Under the pieces are notes generated by a model, which was not told where the DNA came from, did not search any database, and saw nothing but the letters and a program-made list of their open reading frames with translations. A stretch of 64,000 nt of DNA, from NCBI GenBank assembly GCA_037178625.1, contig CM074127.1:4092001-4156000 (forward strand), in the 5' to 3' direction. The stretch comes from Skeletonema tropicum (taxonomy: Eukaryota > Bacillariophyta > Thalassiosirophyceae > Thalassiosirales > Thalassiosiraceae). Of the stretch, positions 21,053 to 31,326 are shown piece by piece; positions within the stretch are counted from its first letter, which is position 1, and every line of letters begins with the position of its first letter. Position numbers and translations under genes: made by a program.

Positions 21053-22267
21053 ATGGCGAAGCTGCGGACGTCTCTACTTCCAGCTATCATGACGACAGTA
21101 GTATCTCTGTCATTCCTCTCAAAAGTGCGCCCTATCGTCGCCTTCCAGGCACCTACATCCGCACGCCGGCACTTTTCCTCTAAGAATGCAGCTTTTGGAA
21201 GAACAACATTCCGTCATATTCCAGGTGATTTAGTGTCTTGGAGAATGACATCATCTGAAGATGAATCCGAGGCGCAGACAGCAACTACTATCACTCCTGA
21301 TTTGAAAGAATTTGAAAACAAAAACAATCTGGATGATCAAATCTTCTCCGCTATTTCGGCAGATGGAGGTCTCAAGGTTACAGTCGCTACTGTTCGTAAC
21401 TTGCTTAACGAAATGATGATACAGCATGAAATGAACCCTGTCGCTGGAGATGCGCTAGGACGTGCCACAATATGCGGTCTTTTAGCGTCGAATGGAATGC
21501 AGGAGGATCAGATGTTTCAGCTCAGTTTGAAGGGTGATGGGCCTCTTCGTGGAGTAGTTTCCATTTGTAATGGAAAGGGACAGGCAAAAGGATATTGTGG
21601 CAACCCAAGTTTGAGTGACGACTTCACACTGCAAGAAGCGATTGGAGCTGGGACTGTCCAAGTTGTAAAGAATCATCCTGATTGGCCAAGACCTTACAAT
21701 GGTATCACTGGTATTAGACATGGAGATATTGATAGGGATGTTGGAATTTATCTTGCCGAATCCGAACAACGCTCGTGCGCACTAGCTGCATCCACGTCTT
21801 TTAATGGTATTCTTTGTGCTTCAGCTGGCGGATACCTTGTTGAGAGGCTTCCTGACTGTACCCCTGAGACCATGTCACATATGGAAAAGAACCTAGGGAA
21901 GCTTGTAGAAATGAACGGAGAAGACAAGGCATTACCTGTTAATTTGATGCTTGAAGGGAAAACTCCTGTAGATATTGCCAGCATTTTGTTGGATGGGCTG
22001 GGCATGCAACCTCTGAACCAAATTACTCCAAAAGAATATTGCGAGTGCAGCGAAGATAAGCTATTTCGGTCACTCCGTCTTTTGCCTCGCGAGGAAGTTG
22101 ATGAGGTGCTGAAGGCGACAGGAAAGATCGAGGCTAGGTGTGAATTTTGTGGCAAGGTGTACAGAATGGGACCGGAAGAAGTCATGAAAAGATTCGCAGA
22201 AGCATCTGGCGATCCTTCTAAAGATGAGGACTTTGAACAAGAATTGCAAAGCAAAGCTAATGAATAG
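21053..22267 (+). CDS. Hsp33-type redox-regulated chaperone, plastid-targeted
   Basis: Holdase chaperone activated by oxidation of a zinc-bound cysteine centre. Single exon, 404 residues, about 110 longer than bacterial Hsp33 because of an N-terminal extension. The start MAKLRTSLLPAIMTTVVSLS leads to a hydrophobic signal and the junction VAFQAP, the diatom plastid-import signature. The body shows the Hsp33 fold: GDALGRATICGLLAS, LSLKGDGPLRGV, GNGKG-like NGKGQAKGYCGNP, and GGYLVERLPDC. The C-terminal redox switch is complete, with CEC (in EYCECSEDK) and CEFC (in EARCEFCGK). A GTG codon at 20924 is in frame but the ATG at 21053 (CCACCATGG) is preferred. The gene converges on MSH2 with only 72 bp between stops. 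Confidence 0.92.
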   Translation: MAKLRTSLLPAIMTTVVSLSFLSKVRPIVAFQAPTSARRHFSSKNAAFGRTTFRHIPGDLVSWRMTSSEDESEAQTATTITPDLKEFENKNNLDDQIFSAISADGGLKVTVATVRNLLNEMMIQHEMNPVAGDALGRATICGLLASNGMQEDQMFQLSLKGDGPLRGVVSICNGKGQAKGYCGNPSLSDDFTLQEAIGAGTVQVVKNHPDWPRPYNGITGIRHGDIDRDVGIYLAESEQRSCALAASTSFNGILCASAGGYLVERLPDCTPETMSHMEKNLGKLVEMNGEDKALPVNLMLEGKTPVDIASILLDGLGMQPLNQITPKEYCECSEDKLFRSLRLLPREEVDEVLKATGKIEARCEFCGKVYRMGPEEVMKRFAEASGDPSKDEDFEQELQSKANE

Positions 22268-22339
22268 AGTAATGAGTAAATAACATTTAATATTGGACAA
22301 ACTAACATACGCATCTCTAAATTCAATTCAGAAACAAAA

Positions 22340-25241
22340 TCATGCGTTAGGTCCAAAGCCATACTGCTGTAGTAAAGGCAGAATTGATTTTTTCAAATCT
22401 TCCTTGCCTAACTTGTCTAAAGGGAGTTGCTTGAATTTGCATAAAAACTTCATTGCAGCAGCAGTGCGTTCACTTGCGTCGTGGTTGACGACGTTGTCTC
22501 CTTGATCAGCATCCTTGGTACGTTTGCGATAGTCAAAGTTTTCTAGCTGCTTCGCTTTACGCTTGGCATTGGCAATAATGGAAGCTGGCATATCAGCCAT
22601 TTCTGCTACCTGGATACCGAAACTCTCAAGACAGGGACCTGGCCTGACCTCATAAAGGAAAGTCAATCCATTCTGCTTGTCTCCGTGCGCTGTTACATGA
22701 CAATTGGTAACAGATGCTTCTTGCTCTTCTAAAGCAGTCAGCTCGTGAAAGTGCGTCGCAAAAACTGTCATGCATCCAATCTTCTGGACAATGTGCTCAG
22801 AAATGGCTTTAGCTAAGCCAAAGCCATCAAATGTACTCGTTCCTCTGCCAAGTTCATCAATCACAATAAGACTACGCTTTGTTGACGTGCGTAAAATGGA
22901 GGAAGCCTCCAGCATCTCCGCCATGAAAGTAGAAATGCCCCTATCTTGTGCATCTCCAGCGCCCACACGGGCAAGGATGTGATGCACAATATTTATCTTT
23001 GCCGAAGTACATGGAACAAAACTCCCAATTTGAGCCATCGTTACAATTGCTCCCAAAGAACGAATGTAAGTACTCTTTCCTCCCATGTTAGGACCGGTCA
23101 CGATGAGGTATGAAGACTCACCAAAGGTGAGATTGAAGTCATTGGCAATGAAATTCATGTCATCTTGAAGTTCAACACATGGATGACGTGCTTGTTCAAG
23201 CTGCATATCAAGCAGAAGGTTCACATGGTCAGAAGTTATTCTCGAAAGGTAAGTATAGCAGTAACAAAATTGGAAGAAACTCACTGTGATTCCTAAGCCG
23301 TCTTCCTCGCCATCAGTCATTTCAGGACGGCAATAACCAGAACTGCTGTAAGCTGCAACTGCAGCAAAGCTTGCAAGTACATCCAACTCTGCCAGCAGGG
23401 ATGACGCACTCTCTAGGACAGGAACGTAAGTAGATGCAACCTCCATACACTTCATTACCATGTCTCGTTGCTTTTCCTCGTACTCCGTCATTAGATCTTT
23501 CTTCTTTGTACCCAGTTGAGTCAGCTCTTTGGTTGAGAAATAAACTCCATTTTTGAGAATACGATGAATCTTTACACCACGATCCATCAGCTTGCTCTCT
23601 AACAGCTTTGCATCATTTGTCTTTGGAAGACGGAACTGCCACACACATGAAGTATTGCTGTTTGAGTCTACATCCTCAAGGCGCACTTGATTATTCCCTT
23701 GGCCACTGACGTCAGCCCAAATCTCATTCATTTCTTCGTGAATAGCTTCCAACTCTCCCTGAACTCCGTCTAACTCATTCTTGATATCATGCAGATTCTC
23801 ATCCAAGTCAGGCTTGATAATGAAGTCACGTGGCGCGGCATTGAAATCAATCACCTTTTCTGCAAGCTCAACCGCTTTACCCAAGTGATTCATTACGCCT
23901 GATAATCCCTTGAAACAAGAGCTAAGTGCGCACATATCATCACTTCCTTCACTATGTTGCTGTTCCTCATCAGGAGGCACCAAAGCTTGAAGCGAATCCA
24001 AAAGAGTAGGGAGACAATTATCAGCAAACAAATGTAATTTGTACAAGCACTCCAAGGCCTTGGAGGTACTACCCAAATTCCCACCCTCTCTGGCCGCTCT
24101 TCCAACCGCATCTAATTTGTATCCCAATGCGTCAATATCCAAACCGCGGAAGGCTGCAAGTCCCTCTTCTCGTAGACGATCACGTCCGATGCTATCTTCT
24201 ACCAATTTGGCAACCACCTCCTGTCGGCGCATAATCTCCTTCAACTCCACACATGGCTGCCTCAACCACACTTCCAACGTACGACTTCCCATCTTGGTTT
24301 GACATTGGTTCAAAACACCATATAGAGAATTGTTGGATGAGTTCCCACCCGTTAGGAGAGCAGCTCCACTTCCATTTCTGGGTGGGAATAAATGAATCGC
24401 TTCTGAGGCCGTTCTATCCAATGCTAGATGTGAATGTAGTGTGCCAGATACGACACAGCAAGAGCCCTCACTATCGTCACTTTCATCGCAGAGCGATCGA
24501 TCGGCATTGAAGAGATGGCCGATACACCATGATACCATTGGCTCTTCTGCCATGCGCTTGTCACCACGATAGGCTAAATGTGCCTCGGATGTTTCCCCAC
24601 CAAGCAAGTGCTTCAGACATTGCTCTGCAAGCGATGATGCCTTTGCTTTGGAGAGATTTGGAAGAACATTGACAATCATGGAACCATTATCATCATCGAC
24701 GTCATTGACATTACTTTCAGATACATCGACACGAGATTCAATGACATGCACCAACTGTTGCACTACTTTTGCTACCTCTGCAGCTGACCGTTTGGACTTT
24801 GCGGAAGACGACTCATTGCTGTTATTATCGTCCAAGCTTTCTGTACAAGCGACATATACTGTACTGACAGGTGCGAACCTTGTCAATAAGGCGTCGACAT
24901 TGGCAAAGGAACGTCGATCATCGAGGAACGTAAAGTACTCCAATTCATGTGAAACTTTATCACCGTGTCCCGATCGTTTGAGCGGTTTGCGGACCACCAC
25001 GGCTAGTTTGGCAGTGGATGAATCATTTGTCGAGTTACCGCCGGCTGACGTTTTTGTTTTGAAATGAAGGAGGTGGTATGAAGTGAGACTTTTGTCGATA
25101 GAAGGTGCATGCAACCTCATGCACCGATGATTGAGGATGATACTTACCGGACGTCGAACTTCTGCTCAGTAAAATTGTCACTACGGACATGGGCGACGAC
25201 GGAGCATCCTCCGCATTGTTTCTAGCAGAGAAGAAGCTCAT
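22340..25241 (-). CDS. MSH2: MSH2-like DNA mismatch repair MutS homologue
   Basis: MutS-family ATPase of mismatch repair, forming MutS-alpha/beta heterodimers by family. Three inferred exons (25241-25148, 25044-23285, 23200-22340) give about 904 residues. The introns are 103 bp (GTAAGT...GTCAG) and 84 bp (GTGAGT...TGCAG); the second is a multiple of three without stops, and its removal gives GLGIT-LEQARHPCVE, matching the family. Connector domain II begins near residue 40 (ELEYFTFLDDRRSFANVDALL). The lever/clamp domains follow. The ATPase has Walker A GPNMGGKST at about 654-662, DELGRGTSTFDG (Walker B region) and ATHFHEL. The C-terminal helices (VAEMADMPASIIANAKRKA) resemble MSH2 more than MSH3-6. 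Oddly, mismatch-contacting domain I, normally about 120 residues, is absent from this model. Confidence 0.85.
23201..23284 (-). other. Probable in-frame 84-bp intron of MSH2
   Basis: Donor GTGAGT at 23284-23279 and acceptor TGCAG ending at 23201. The 28 intron codons include a non-conserved, hydrophobic insert (SFFQFCYCYTYLS) exactly where MutS proteins run directly into the LEQARHPCVE strand. Confidence 0.75.
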
Positions 25242-25702
25242 CGTCGAGATGATACGAGCATTCCTTCAAATATTATGATGTTACTCCTACGTCGCTACTA
25301 TTATTTTGACATCAATGCAGTGCTTTGATTTGATTTTTTGAAAGACAGTGAAAGAAAAAAGAAATGATCCAAAAATATGACGTACAGTTTGCTTCCACTT
25401 CTGACATGCATTATGACACAATCCCCCGTGACACTTTTTACATCAAGGAAGATAGATATGATCAAAGTCAAAGGACACAACGTTGGCGTTTTTGAGTGGT
25501 GTTGCAGGCGTAACCTCTTAGGCTTAGACTGTTGCTGCCAGGTTTTACATAATTGAACTCTGATCGAAGCTGTCCTGGAGGGGGTGGTTCTCTACATATC
25601 AGCAGAGATACATTAGCACAGCACCAGCTCGTTTTTTACTTCCATTATTTTTGTAGCCAACTGTTTTGATGTCAAGATATAATATTAGAGGACAGAAAAA
25701 CC
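25242..25702. other. Divergent promoter of MSH2 and HBS1
   Basis: About 460 bp between two divergent ATGs. I looked on the minus strand for a missing MSH2 domain I exon and saw no open frame that could hold it. The region is AT-rich, with no other feature seen. Confidence 0.5.
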
Positions 25703-27595
25703 ATGTCACGACATCGCAACTTTCGTAACCTCGACGAGGACGACTACTACGATGATGATTATTATGATGACGATGAATATTATGATGAGGATGAATACTA
25801 CATAGAGCAGCAGCGAGAACAGGAGCGTAAGAAGAAGGAGGAGGCGGAAAGGAAAGCCAAAGAAAACAAATTGAAGCAGCAGAAGCTGCAGCAGCAAAAG
25901 TTGCAGCAACAGAAACTGAAGCAGAAACAGTTGGATGATGAAAAGAAGAAAAAGGCTGCTGCAGGTGGAAAGGGAGGCGGTGGAATATCAGTTGCATCGG
26001 CTGCAACAAAAAAAACTGGTGGAGGTGGAATTTCCCTGGGCAAACCACCACCCGGTTTCACTGTTGAATCCAAAAAGACAGACACTGCACCCAAAAGCAA
26101 CAATGCGCAAAACATGCCAATTCCACAGCTTCCACCCAATATCCTCGCCAATCTTCGATCTAACAATAGTACTGGTGGAGTAATTCGTTCACATCTCTCA
26201 TTAGTTATCCTTGGTCATGTAGATGCAGGTAAATCTACCCTAACAGGCCGACTTCTCCTATCACTTAATCACGTATCACAACGTCTGCTACAAAAGTATC
26301 AAAAGGCGGCGACTTCTATTGGCAAATCATCCTTTGCACTAGCATGGTTTACAGATGAAGATGATTCGGAACGAGAGCGTGGTGTTACAATTGATATTGG
26401 GACCAAGTTTGCCAAGACGGAAAAGTTTGATTTTACGATTCTCGATGCGCCAGGACATAAAGACTTTATTCCGAACATGATTAGTGGAACTGCGAGTGCC
26501 GATTGTGGTTTGTTGGTCGTTGCTGCGACTACTGGAGAGTTTGAGGCGGGATTTGCAAGAGGTGGAGATGCCTCGTACAGTGGAGGACAAACTAGAGAAC
26601 ACATCGTGTTGTCACGAGGATTGGGAGTTACTCAATTCGTTGTTGCCGTGAATAAGTTGGACGCGGCTGAACCTGCCTGGAGTCAAGAACGATTTAAGCA
26701 CATCAAGTCGATGGTGTTAGACTTTTTGAAACTGCAAGGATTCAAAGAGGCACGCATCAGATTTGTGCCAGTCAGTGGGCTGACGGGAGTGAACATTTCA
26801 AACAGTGACAAAGTAGAAGATGAAGAAGGTTGGAAAGCTTTGAGAAAGTGGTACAAGGGCCCAACTCTGTTGGAAGCATTAGATGGGTTTTCTCCTGCCA
26901 AGAGAGGATACGAGAAACCTTTGAGAGCGATTGTGACTGATGTATCTTCAGAAGGAAAGAATGTAAACGTACGTGGGAGAGTAGTACAAGGATTCATTCA
27001 ATCTGGTGATAATGTGCTTGTTTTGCCGGTTGGAGATGATGCTACTGTAGTCCGTGTCGAACGAGGAAAAGCGGCACAGGAAGGATCGTCCCCATACTCT
27101 TATGCATCGCCATCTTCGACGCCATCATCTAGCACTTCAAATGAAGCTCAACTAGACGGCATTGCCTTGGCTGGTGATACTGTAGAACTGACTCTCGCCA
27201 ATATCGACTCGGCCAGATTAATGACTGGATGCGTTATTTGTCATCCGCATCCTACACTAAGGCCAAAAGTTGAACAAAGATTTGAAGCAAGGATTTCAAT
27301 TATGGAGAGATTAGCAGTACCTATCATTCGCGGCTCGCAAGTTTTGTTGCATATGCATAGCATTGATGTTCCAGCCGTATTGAATAAACTCGTGTCATCT
27401 GAGAAACGCGGAGATGGGAAGCCACGACAAAATCCAAGAGTTCTAACGGGTGGTACGACCGCAACTGTTGAAATTACTCTTAGTGAGAGATTGGTTATTG
27501 AAGAGTCCAACGAATGCAAAGCTTTGGGGCGATTTGTCTTGCGAAGAGGTGGCGATACGATCGCAGTCGGCCTGATTGATAAGGTACTGGCATAA
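25703..27595 (+). CDS. HBS1: Hbs1-type translational GTPase (no-go/nonstop decay)
   Basis: eEF1A/eRF3-family GTPase that with Dom34/Pelota rescues stalled ribosomes. Single exon, 630 residues. The N-terminal [15 protein letters not shown] matches the Hbs1 N-terminal domain and is followed by a long Asp/Tyr then Lys/Gln low-complexity linker. The GTPase domain begins near residue 165: G1 GHVDAGKST (K177), G2 [12 protein letters not shown]3 DAPGHKD, G4 NKLD, G5-like VSGL. Two beta-barrel domains follow, with a Ser-rich insertion ([17 protein letters not shown]) in domain II and a C-terminal [18 protein letters not shown] strand. The N-terminal domain and the absence of a PAM2/eRF3 region favour Hbs1 over eRF3. 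A decayed copy of its 3' end lies directly downstream. Confidence 0.9.
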   Translation: MSRHRNFRNLDEDDYYDDDYYDDDEYYDEDEYYIEQQREQERKKKEEAERKAKENKLKQQKLQQQKLQQQKLKQKQLDDEKKKKAAAGGKGGGGISVASAATKKTGGGGISLGKPPPGFTVESKKTDTAPKSNNAQNMPIPQLPPNILANLRSNNSTGGVIRSHLSLVILGHVDAGKSTLTGRLLLSLNHVSQRLLQKYQKAATSIGKSSFALAWFTDEDDSERERGVTIDIGTKFAKTEKFDFTILDAPGHKDFIPNMISGTASADCGLLVVAATTGEFEAGFARGGDASYSGGQTREHIVLSRGLGVTQFVVAVNKLDAAEPAWSQERFKHIKSMVLDFLKLQGFKEARIRFVPVSGLTGVNISNSDKVEDEEGWKALRKWYKGPTLLEALDGFSPAKRGYEKPLRAIVTDVSSEGKNVNVRGRVVQGFIQSGDNVLVLPVGDDATVVRVERGKAAQEGSSPYSYASPSSTPSSSTSNEAQLDGIALAGDTVELTLANIDSARLMTGCVICHPHPTLRPKVEQRFEARISIMERLAVPIIRGSQVLLHMHSIDVPAVLNKLVSSEKRGDGKPRQNPRVLTGGTTATVEITLSERLVIEESNECKALGRFVLRRGGDTIAVGLIDKVLA

Positions 27596-27740
27596 ACTAG
27601 TTCAAGCTGAAGTATACTTAATGTGTAGAAGAAAACGGCAAAGGCGTAGATCACTATTCTAATTTAGGTTCCAAACAAGCCGCTGTCAAAACACAGACTG
27701 GAGTCATAAATCTACGTCAAATTTGGTAGCCTCGTCTTCT

Positions 27741-27870
27741 CGAACGAATGCAAAGCATTGGGCGATTTGTCTTCGAAGTCAAAATTATGCAACGCTGTAT
27801 GGCGATTTAAAGAGGTGGCGAACGGTTGCAGTTAGCAGTTGGCCTGATTGATAGAGTACTGGCAAACTAA
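27741..27870 (+). pseudogene. Decayed duplicate of the HBS1 3' end
   Basis: The sequence repeats the last roughly 95 bp of HBS1: CGAATGCAAAGC(A/T)TTGG, GGCGATTTGTCTT, AAGAGGTGGCGA, GGCCTGATTGATA and GTACTGGCA occur in the same order. About 30 bp is inserted between the second and third blocks, and smaller changes have shifted the frame. It cannot encode the C-terminus. It is a local tandem duplication of a gene tail, sitting between HBS1 and the convergent gene. Confidence 0.85.
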
Positions 27871-27874
27871 TGCT

Positions 27875-28477
27875 CTAGTCATCCAAATTGGCAAGTCGTT
27901 CTGCCTTGATTGACTCCCACTCTTCTTCCAACACGGCTGTTATTGCAGCAACACCCGATCTGTATCCTTGTTTGGTTCCAGCTCTGTGATATTTTCGGCA
28001 GGTGGCAAAGGCGTCAGGTTTTGGATCTACGGATTGAAACTTGGTGCAATGCTCGTGAGCGAGAACTCCCACATCCTGGAACACGTCCTCTTCTGTTACC
28101 GCCTTTCTATTTCTTCCTTTTCCGTCCGTCTTGCCTCGACAGCTCAACGCCGTGGAGGCAACATGTGCTTGTTGACACCCATGAATACACGACTGGTGCA
28201 TCGTTTTGCGCTGAATTGAGTTTCGTTCAGACTGGCAGATATCAGCACATTCTTGACGAGAATTCACACGAGCTTCGCATTCGGCCCAGTGTCTTTCATT
28301 AGTTTGTTCGAGGGATCGTCGTTGACTTAAATCGTTACTTTTGTTTGAGGCGTAAACAACTCCAAAAATTGCAACCAAAGCTAGAAAAGCAATCGCAATA
28401 AATGTTAACAATTTGTTCTGTCTGTTTTGACGATTCTTCCAATAAATGTTGGAGCTATCAGCGTAAATCGATGACAT
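27875..28477 (-). CDS. Small Cys-containing type II membrane protein, unknown
   Basis: Single exon, 200 residues, family not recognised. One hydrophobic segment at about residues 24-42 ([19 protein letters not shown]) after a polar N-terminus ([14 protein letters not shown]) suggests a signal anchor with the C-terminus in the lumen or outside. The lumenal part has eight cysteines in loosely paired positions ([33 protein letters not shown]), compatible with disulfides. It ends with a charged helix, [17 protein letters not shown]. It converges on HBS1 and lies head-to-head with nothing obvious: the DHFR gene to the right is also on the minus strand and ends 72 bp away. Confidence 0.65.
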   Translation of the reverse strand: MSSIYADSSNIYWKNRQNRQNKLLTFIAIAFLALVAIFGVVYASNKSNDLSQRRSLEQTNERHWAECEARVNSRQECADICQSERNSIQRKTMHQSCIHGCQQAHVASTALSCRGKTDGKGRNRKAVTEEDVFQDVGVLAHEHCTKFQSVDPKPDAFATCRKYHRAGTKQGYRSGVAAITAVLEEEWESIKAERLANLDD

Positions 28478-28549
28478 TCTTTCAAGTGAAAGTAAGTGCT
28501 AGAGTTGACTTCACTCTTGATCGTACGAAAAGTTTTCTCGTTCATGCAT

Positions 28550-29296
28550 TCAAATTTTCCGCATAACTTTGAAATCACAGATGCCGATGCTCTTCGTAGA
28601 GACTTGTACGAAGTTATTTGCAGTCATGTCTGCTACTGGAAAGAAAGCAACATCACGACTCTGATTAGTATCTACTGTCATGTCAACATATGTCAATTGA
28701 ACTTCTACAGCATCAGGATGCCGCAATGCTTCTTTGTAAATTCTTTCACCACCAGCTACCCAACAATCTATACTACCATCATCAGTGGTCTTCTTCAATC
28801 TCGCAAGCTCCAGTGCTTCTCCAAATGAACTTGCCAGCAGTAAATCGGTTTCCAGGAGTTCATTGCCACTAGCAACTTTTACTTGGATCAAATCTTTCTC
28901 AGTCATTGTTTGTGAAACTACTACACAAGCACGACAATGTTGTATGTGTGACAGAGAAGAATCTTCAAGCCCAAACGTTTTCCTGCCGACTAACAACACT
29001 TTGTTCCGAGTAAGATTGACAAAGTGATTCCAATCTTGTGTGAGATTCTTCCACGGGAGTGATCCATCCACTCCTATCACTTGATTTCTTGTCATGGCAG
29101 CTACAATTCCAAATCCATCCTCTTGCTTGCGTAGATTATATTGCTTATGTCCTCTTTCATTAGCTTTGGTCAATGACGATGACGACGACATGAGGCGGCA
29201 ATGCCGAAATAATCTAGATGCAGGTATGTTGCACCGACTCAAATGAAGAAAGGAATAATTCATTTTCATTTGAAAAGAAATAACGGAATGCAACAT
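28550..29296 (-). CDS. Monofunctional dihydrofolate reductase
   Basis: Reduces dihydrofolate to tetrahydrofolate with NADPH. Single exon, 248 residues: a DHFR domain of about 190 residues behind a roughly 55-residue N-terminal extension. Motifs are FGIVAAMTRNQVIG, GSLPW, the catalytic acid in LTQDWNHF (aligning with Asp27 of E. coli), VLLVGRKTF, WVAGGERIYKEAL for NADPH, and VQLTYVD. The extension (SFLHLSRCNIPASRLFRHCR) is basic and Ser-rich, lacks acidic residues and may be a mitochondrial presequence; an internal Met before SSSSSL would remove it. The C-terminus ends right after the DHFR fold with no thymidylate synthase domain. Many protists and plants have a DHFR-TS fusion, so this is probably either an extra or a separated enzyme. 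Confidence 0.85.
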   Translation of the reverse strand: MLHSVISFQMKMNYSFLHLSRCNIPASRLFRHCRLMSSSSSLTKANERGHKQYNLRKQEDGFGIVAAMTRNQVIGVDGSLPWKNLTQDWNHFVNLTRNKVLLVGRKTFGLEDSSLSHIQHCRACVVVSQTMTEKDLIQVKVASGNELLETDLLLASSFGEALELARLKKTTDDGSIDCWVAGGERIYKEALRHPDAVEVQLTYVDMTVDTNQSRDVAFFPVADMTANNFVQVSTKSIGICDFKVMRKI

Positions 29297-29547
29297 CTAG
29301 AGTGGAAGGCTGCTCATATGACCTATCACTTCAGCTGTTTCCACTCCACCCAGCTACTGTAACTGTGTAGAGTGAGCACGATGACGACGCTTTTACGATG
29401 ACGATGGCTTTATGTCGTGCGCTCTAATAACCCCATTCTCCGTTCTCCTGGCTGAGTTGACGATTCCATTCGTTCGATTTCGATTCGATTTCGATTCGCC
29501 AGAAATCTTTGCCTTCAACGGCCCGCCTCATAATACAACATACAACC

Positions 29548-30267
29548 ATGACGTCCAAGACATTTGCCGTATTCCTCCTTATCACTCTGTTCGCCTCCGC
29601 GGCGCAAGCCTTCGTCGTTCGCCCTGCGACTGGCGTCCATAAAAGCAAGACTAATGCTCCTATTTCAATTGGAAATGCATTTCCATCTTCACCAATAAAG
29701 AGACGGGAACATACTTCCCTACAGATGGGCTATCAACTGCCACCGTCACCACAGGGACCAAAGGGACCCCTGGAAACAATTCAAGCTATTTTACCCACAA
29801 TAGGAACTGCTGTATTGGTTGGACTCTTCTTTGCATCACCGCTAGGTGGAGCTTTCTTCGCAATAACAAACACTCTCTTCGCTTTGGCGTTCATAACTCC
29901 ATTTCTTTTATTTGCTGGGTTTCAAATCTGGAGTGCTTTGTACACAGTTGAGGCGCCGTGTCCGAGCTGTGGGCAACTTCCTGTTAGAGCTCTGAAAAAT
30001 GGGGAACCAACTGTATGTTTGAACTGTGGAGCATTTTCGAGAGCCACCGAAAATGGCGATGGTTTGGAATTGTGTAACAATCCGTATGACATGATGAATG
30101 ATAATGGGGGAAGTGGTGGATTGTTTGATAGCTTGTTTGGAGGAATGGGAGGGGGAGATGGAATCTCAGACTTTGAAGTAATGGGCAGTGGCAATAGTAG
30201 ACAGGAACAAGCCAGCAAATCCAAGAGACAAGGAACAATCATTGACGTAGAAGTGGAGAGAGATTAA
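29548..30267 (+). CDS. Plastid-targeted two-helix membrane protein with zinc ribbon
   Basis: 239 residues, one exon. The start MTSKTFAVFLLITLFASAAQA followed by FVVRP is a textbook diatom plastid presequence (signal peptide plus Ala-Phe site); a TTG 39 nt upstream is in frame but unlikely. After a Pro-rich stretch there are two hydrophobic helices at about residues 88-110 and 112-135. A zinc ribbon CPSCGQLPV...CLNCGAFSRA follows, then a Gly-rich tail. The layout, envelope or thylakoid helices plus a stromal Cys4 ribbon, resembles conserved chloroplast proteins of unknown role. Metal binding is inferred from the two CxxC pairs. No enzymatic motif is seen. Confidence 0.75.
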   Translation: MTSKTFAVFLLITLFASAAQAFVVRPATGVHKSKTNAPISIGNAFPSSPIKRREHTSLQMGYQLPPSPQGPKGPLETIQAILPTIGTAVLVGLFFASPLGGAFFAITNTLFALAFITPFLLFAGFQIWSALYTVEAPCPSCGQLPVRALKNGEPTVCLNCGAFSRATENGDGLELCNNPYDMMNDNGGSGGLFDSLFGGMGGGDGISDFEVMGSGNSRQEQASKSKRQGTIIDVEVERD

Positions 30268-30417
30268 GTAATGCAACAAAGGCGTCAAGAGCTAAGAGCT
30301 ACCCAATCACGACAGTGCGTAATGAAAAAGCTAGATAACCGACTTAAAGGAATGATTACGTATCTTTATAAATAATGAAACTGTATTACTGAAATACTTC
30401 AACCATTGACTTGGAAA

Positions 30418-31326
30418 TCACATGAGTAACTGAACTTTGCCTTCTGCAATCAACTCTCTCACTTTCTTGTACATTACAATCAAGAATGCCCCTGCATCAT
30501 GTGGTTGTAGGTTATCTCCATAGTCATCATCATCGTCGTCGTCGTCCTCTCCTCCTTCGTTCAATGCGTTGGGTTCACCACTGACATCAATTTCAATCGG
30601 TTCTAGAGCACGGCAAAACACAAACTGTTCCAGGTCCGGGGCATCAATCATTTCTGGATCATCAAGTTTCTTCCAACCTTCTGCTGGCATGTGGTTGAGA
30701 ACAGTTCTTTGGAAGTGCTTTTCAAGAAGCTCTCCATACTGGCGAAGATATGCCACTTCCTCCTCTGTCATACGATCCACCATCGTTCTATTGTGCAGTG
30801 CGTGATTCTCAATTTTGGCCATTCTTGTCCTTGCCAAATCCACCAACATGAAACGAGTCCTATCTAAATCCATTTTGGTAATTTGTGCCACCAATGATGC
30901 TAATTCCCCCGAAGCTCCCCCGTCGCGAGAACTACGTTGTTGTTTGGAACGCTGGAACAGGTCATCCACTGTTTCCTCCTGACCTTCCAAGACGTCGACA
31001 TGTATAGATACAATTTCGTTATCATTTGGCATAAGCTCAGGAGAGGCAATTTCGTTAGTCCAGAGTGATTTTAATTGTTCATAATCAGGGTCTGGAATTC
31101 GTCCCCCCTCCCCATCGTCGTCTTCGCCAGTTGTTTCATCTCTTTCATCCTCTAATTTACGCCGTTGTGCTACCGCTGCTGTGAGTGCCGATGGTACACT
31201 ACTTCCAGAGCGCTGATTGTCATAATTATCGAAATCTTCCTCGCCGTAGTAACTCTGGTCTTCATTGTTGCCGATGCTCTCATCGTCATTGTTTATTTCG
31301 TCTAGGAGATTGCCAAGGTCAGCCAT
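30418..31326 (-). CDS. SLD5: GINS complex subunit Sld5
   Basis: Subunit of GINS, which with Cdc45 and MCM2-7 forms the CMG replicative helicase. Single exon, 302 residues, somewhat longer than yeast Sld5 because of an acidic N-terminus and an Asp-run insertion (EDDDDDDDDYGD). Diagnostic segments are LKSLWTNEIASPELMP (A-domain start), MDLDRTRFMLVDLARTRMAK with HALH, and the B-domain end ending KKVRELIAEGKVQLLM. In known GINS, the Sld5 C-terminal B domain packs into the complex core, and that end is well preserved here. ATG at 31326 sits in AGCCATGG context on the coding strand. Confidence 0.92.
   Translation of the reverse strand: MADLGNLLDEINNDDESIGNNEDQSYYGEEDFDNYDNQRSGSSVPSALTAAVAQRRKLEDERDETTGEDDDGEGGRIPDPDYEQLKSLWTNEIASPELMPNDNEIVSIHVDVLEGQEETVDDLFQRSKQQRSSRDGGASGELASLVAQITKMDLDRTRFMLVDLARTRMAKIENHALHNRTMVDRMTEEEVAYLRQYGELLEKHFQRTVLNHMPAEGWKKLDDPEMIDAPDLEQFVFCRALEPIEIDVSGEPNALNEGGEDDDDDDDDYGDNLQPHDAGAFLIVMYKKVRELIAEGKVQLLM

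Noticed and set aside
25599..26051. Minus-strand 150-codon frame as a possible MSH2 domain I exon
   Set aside because: It is antisense to the Asp/Tyr and Lys/Gln-rich HBS1 N-terminus and shows no MutS similarity.
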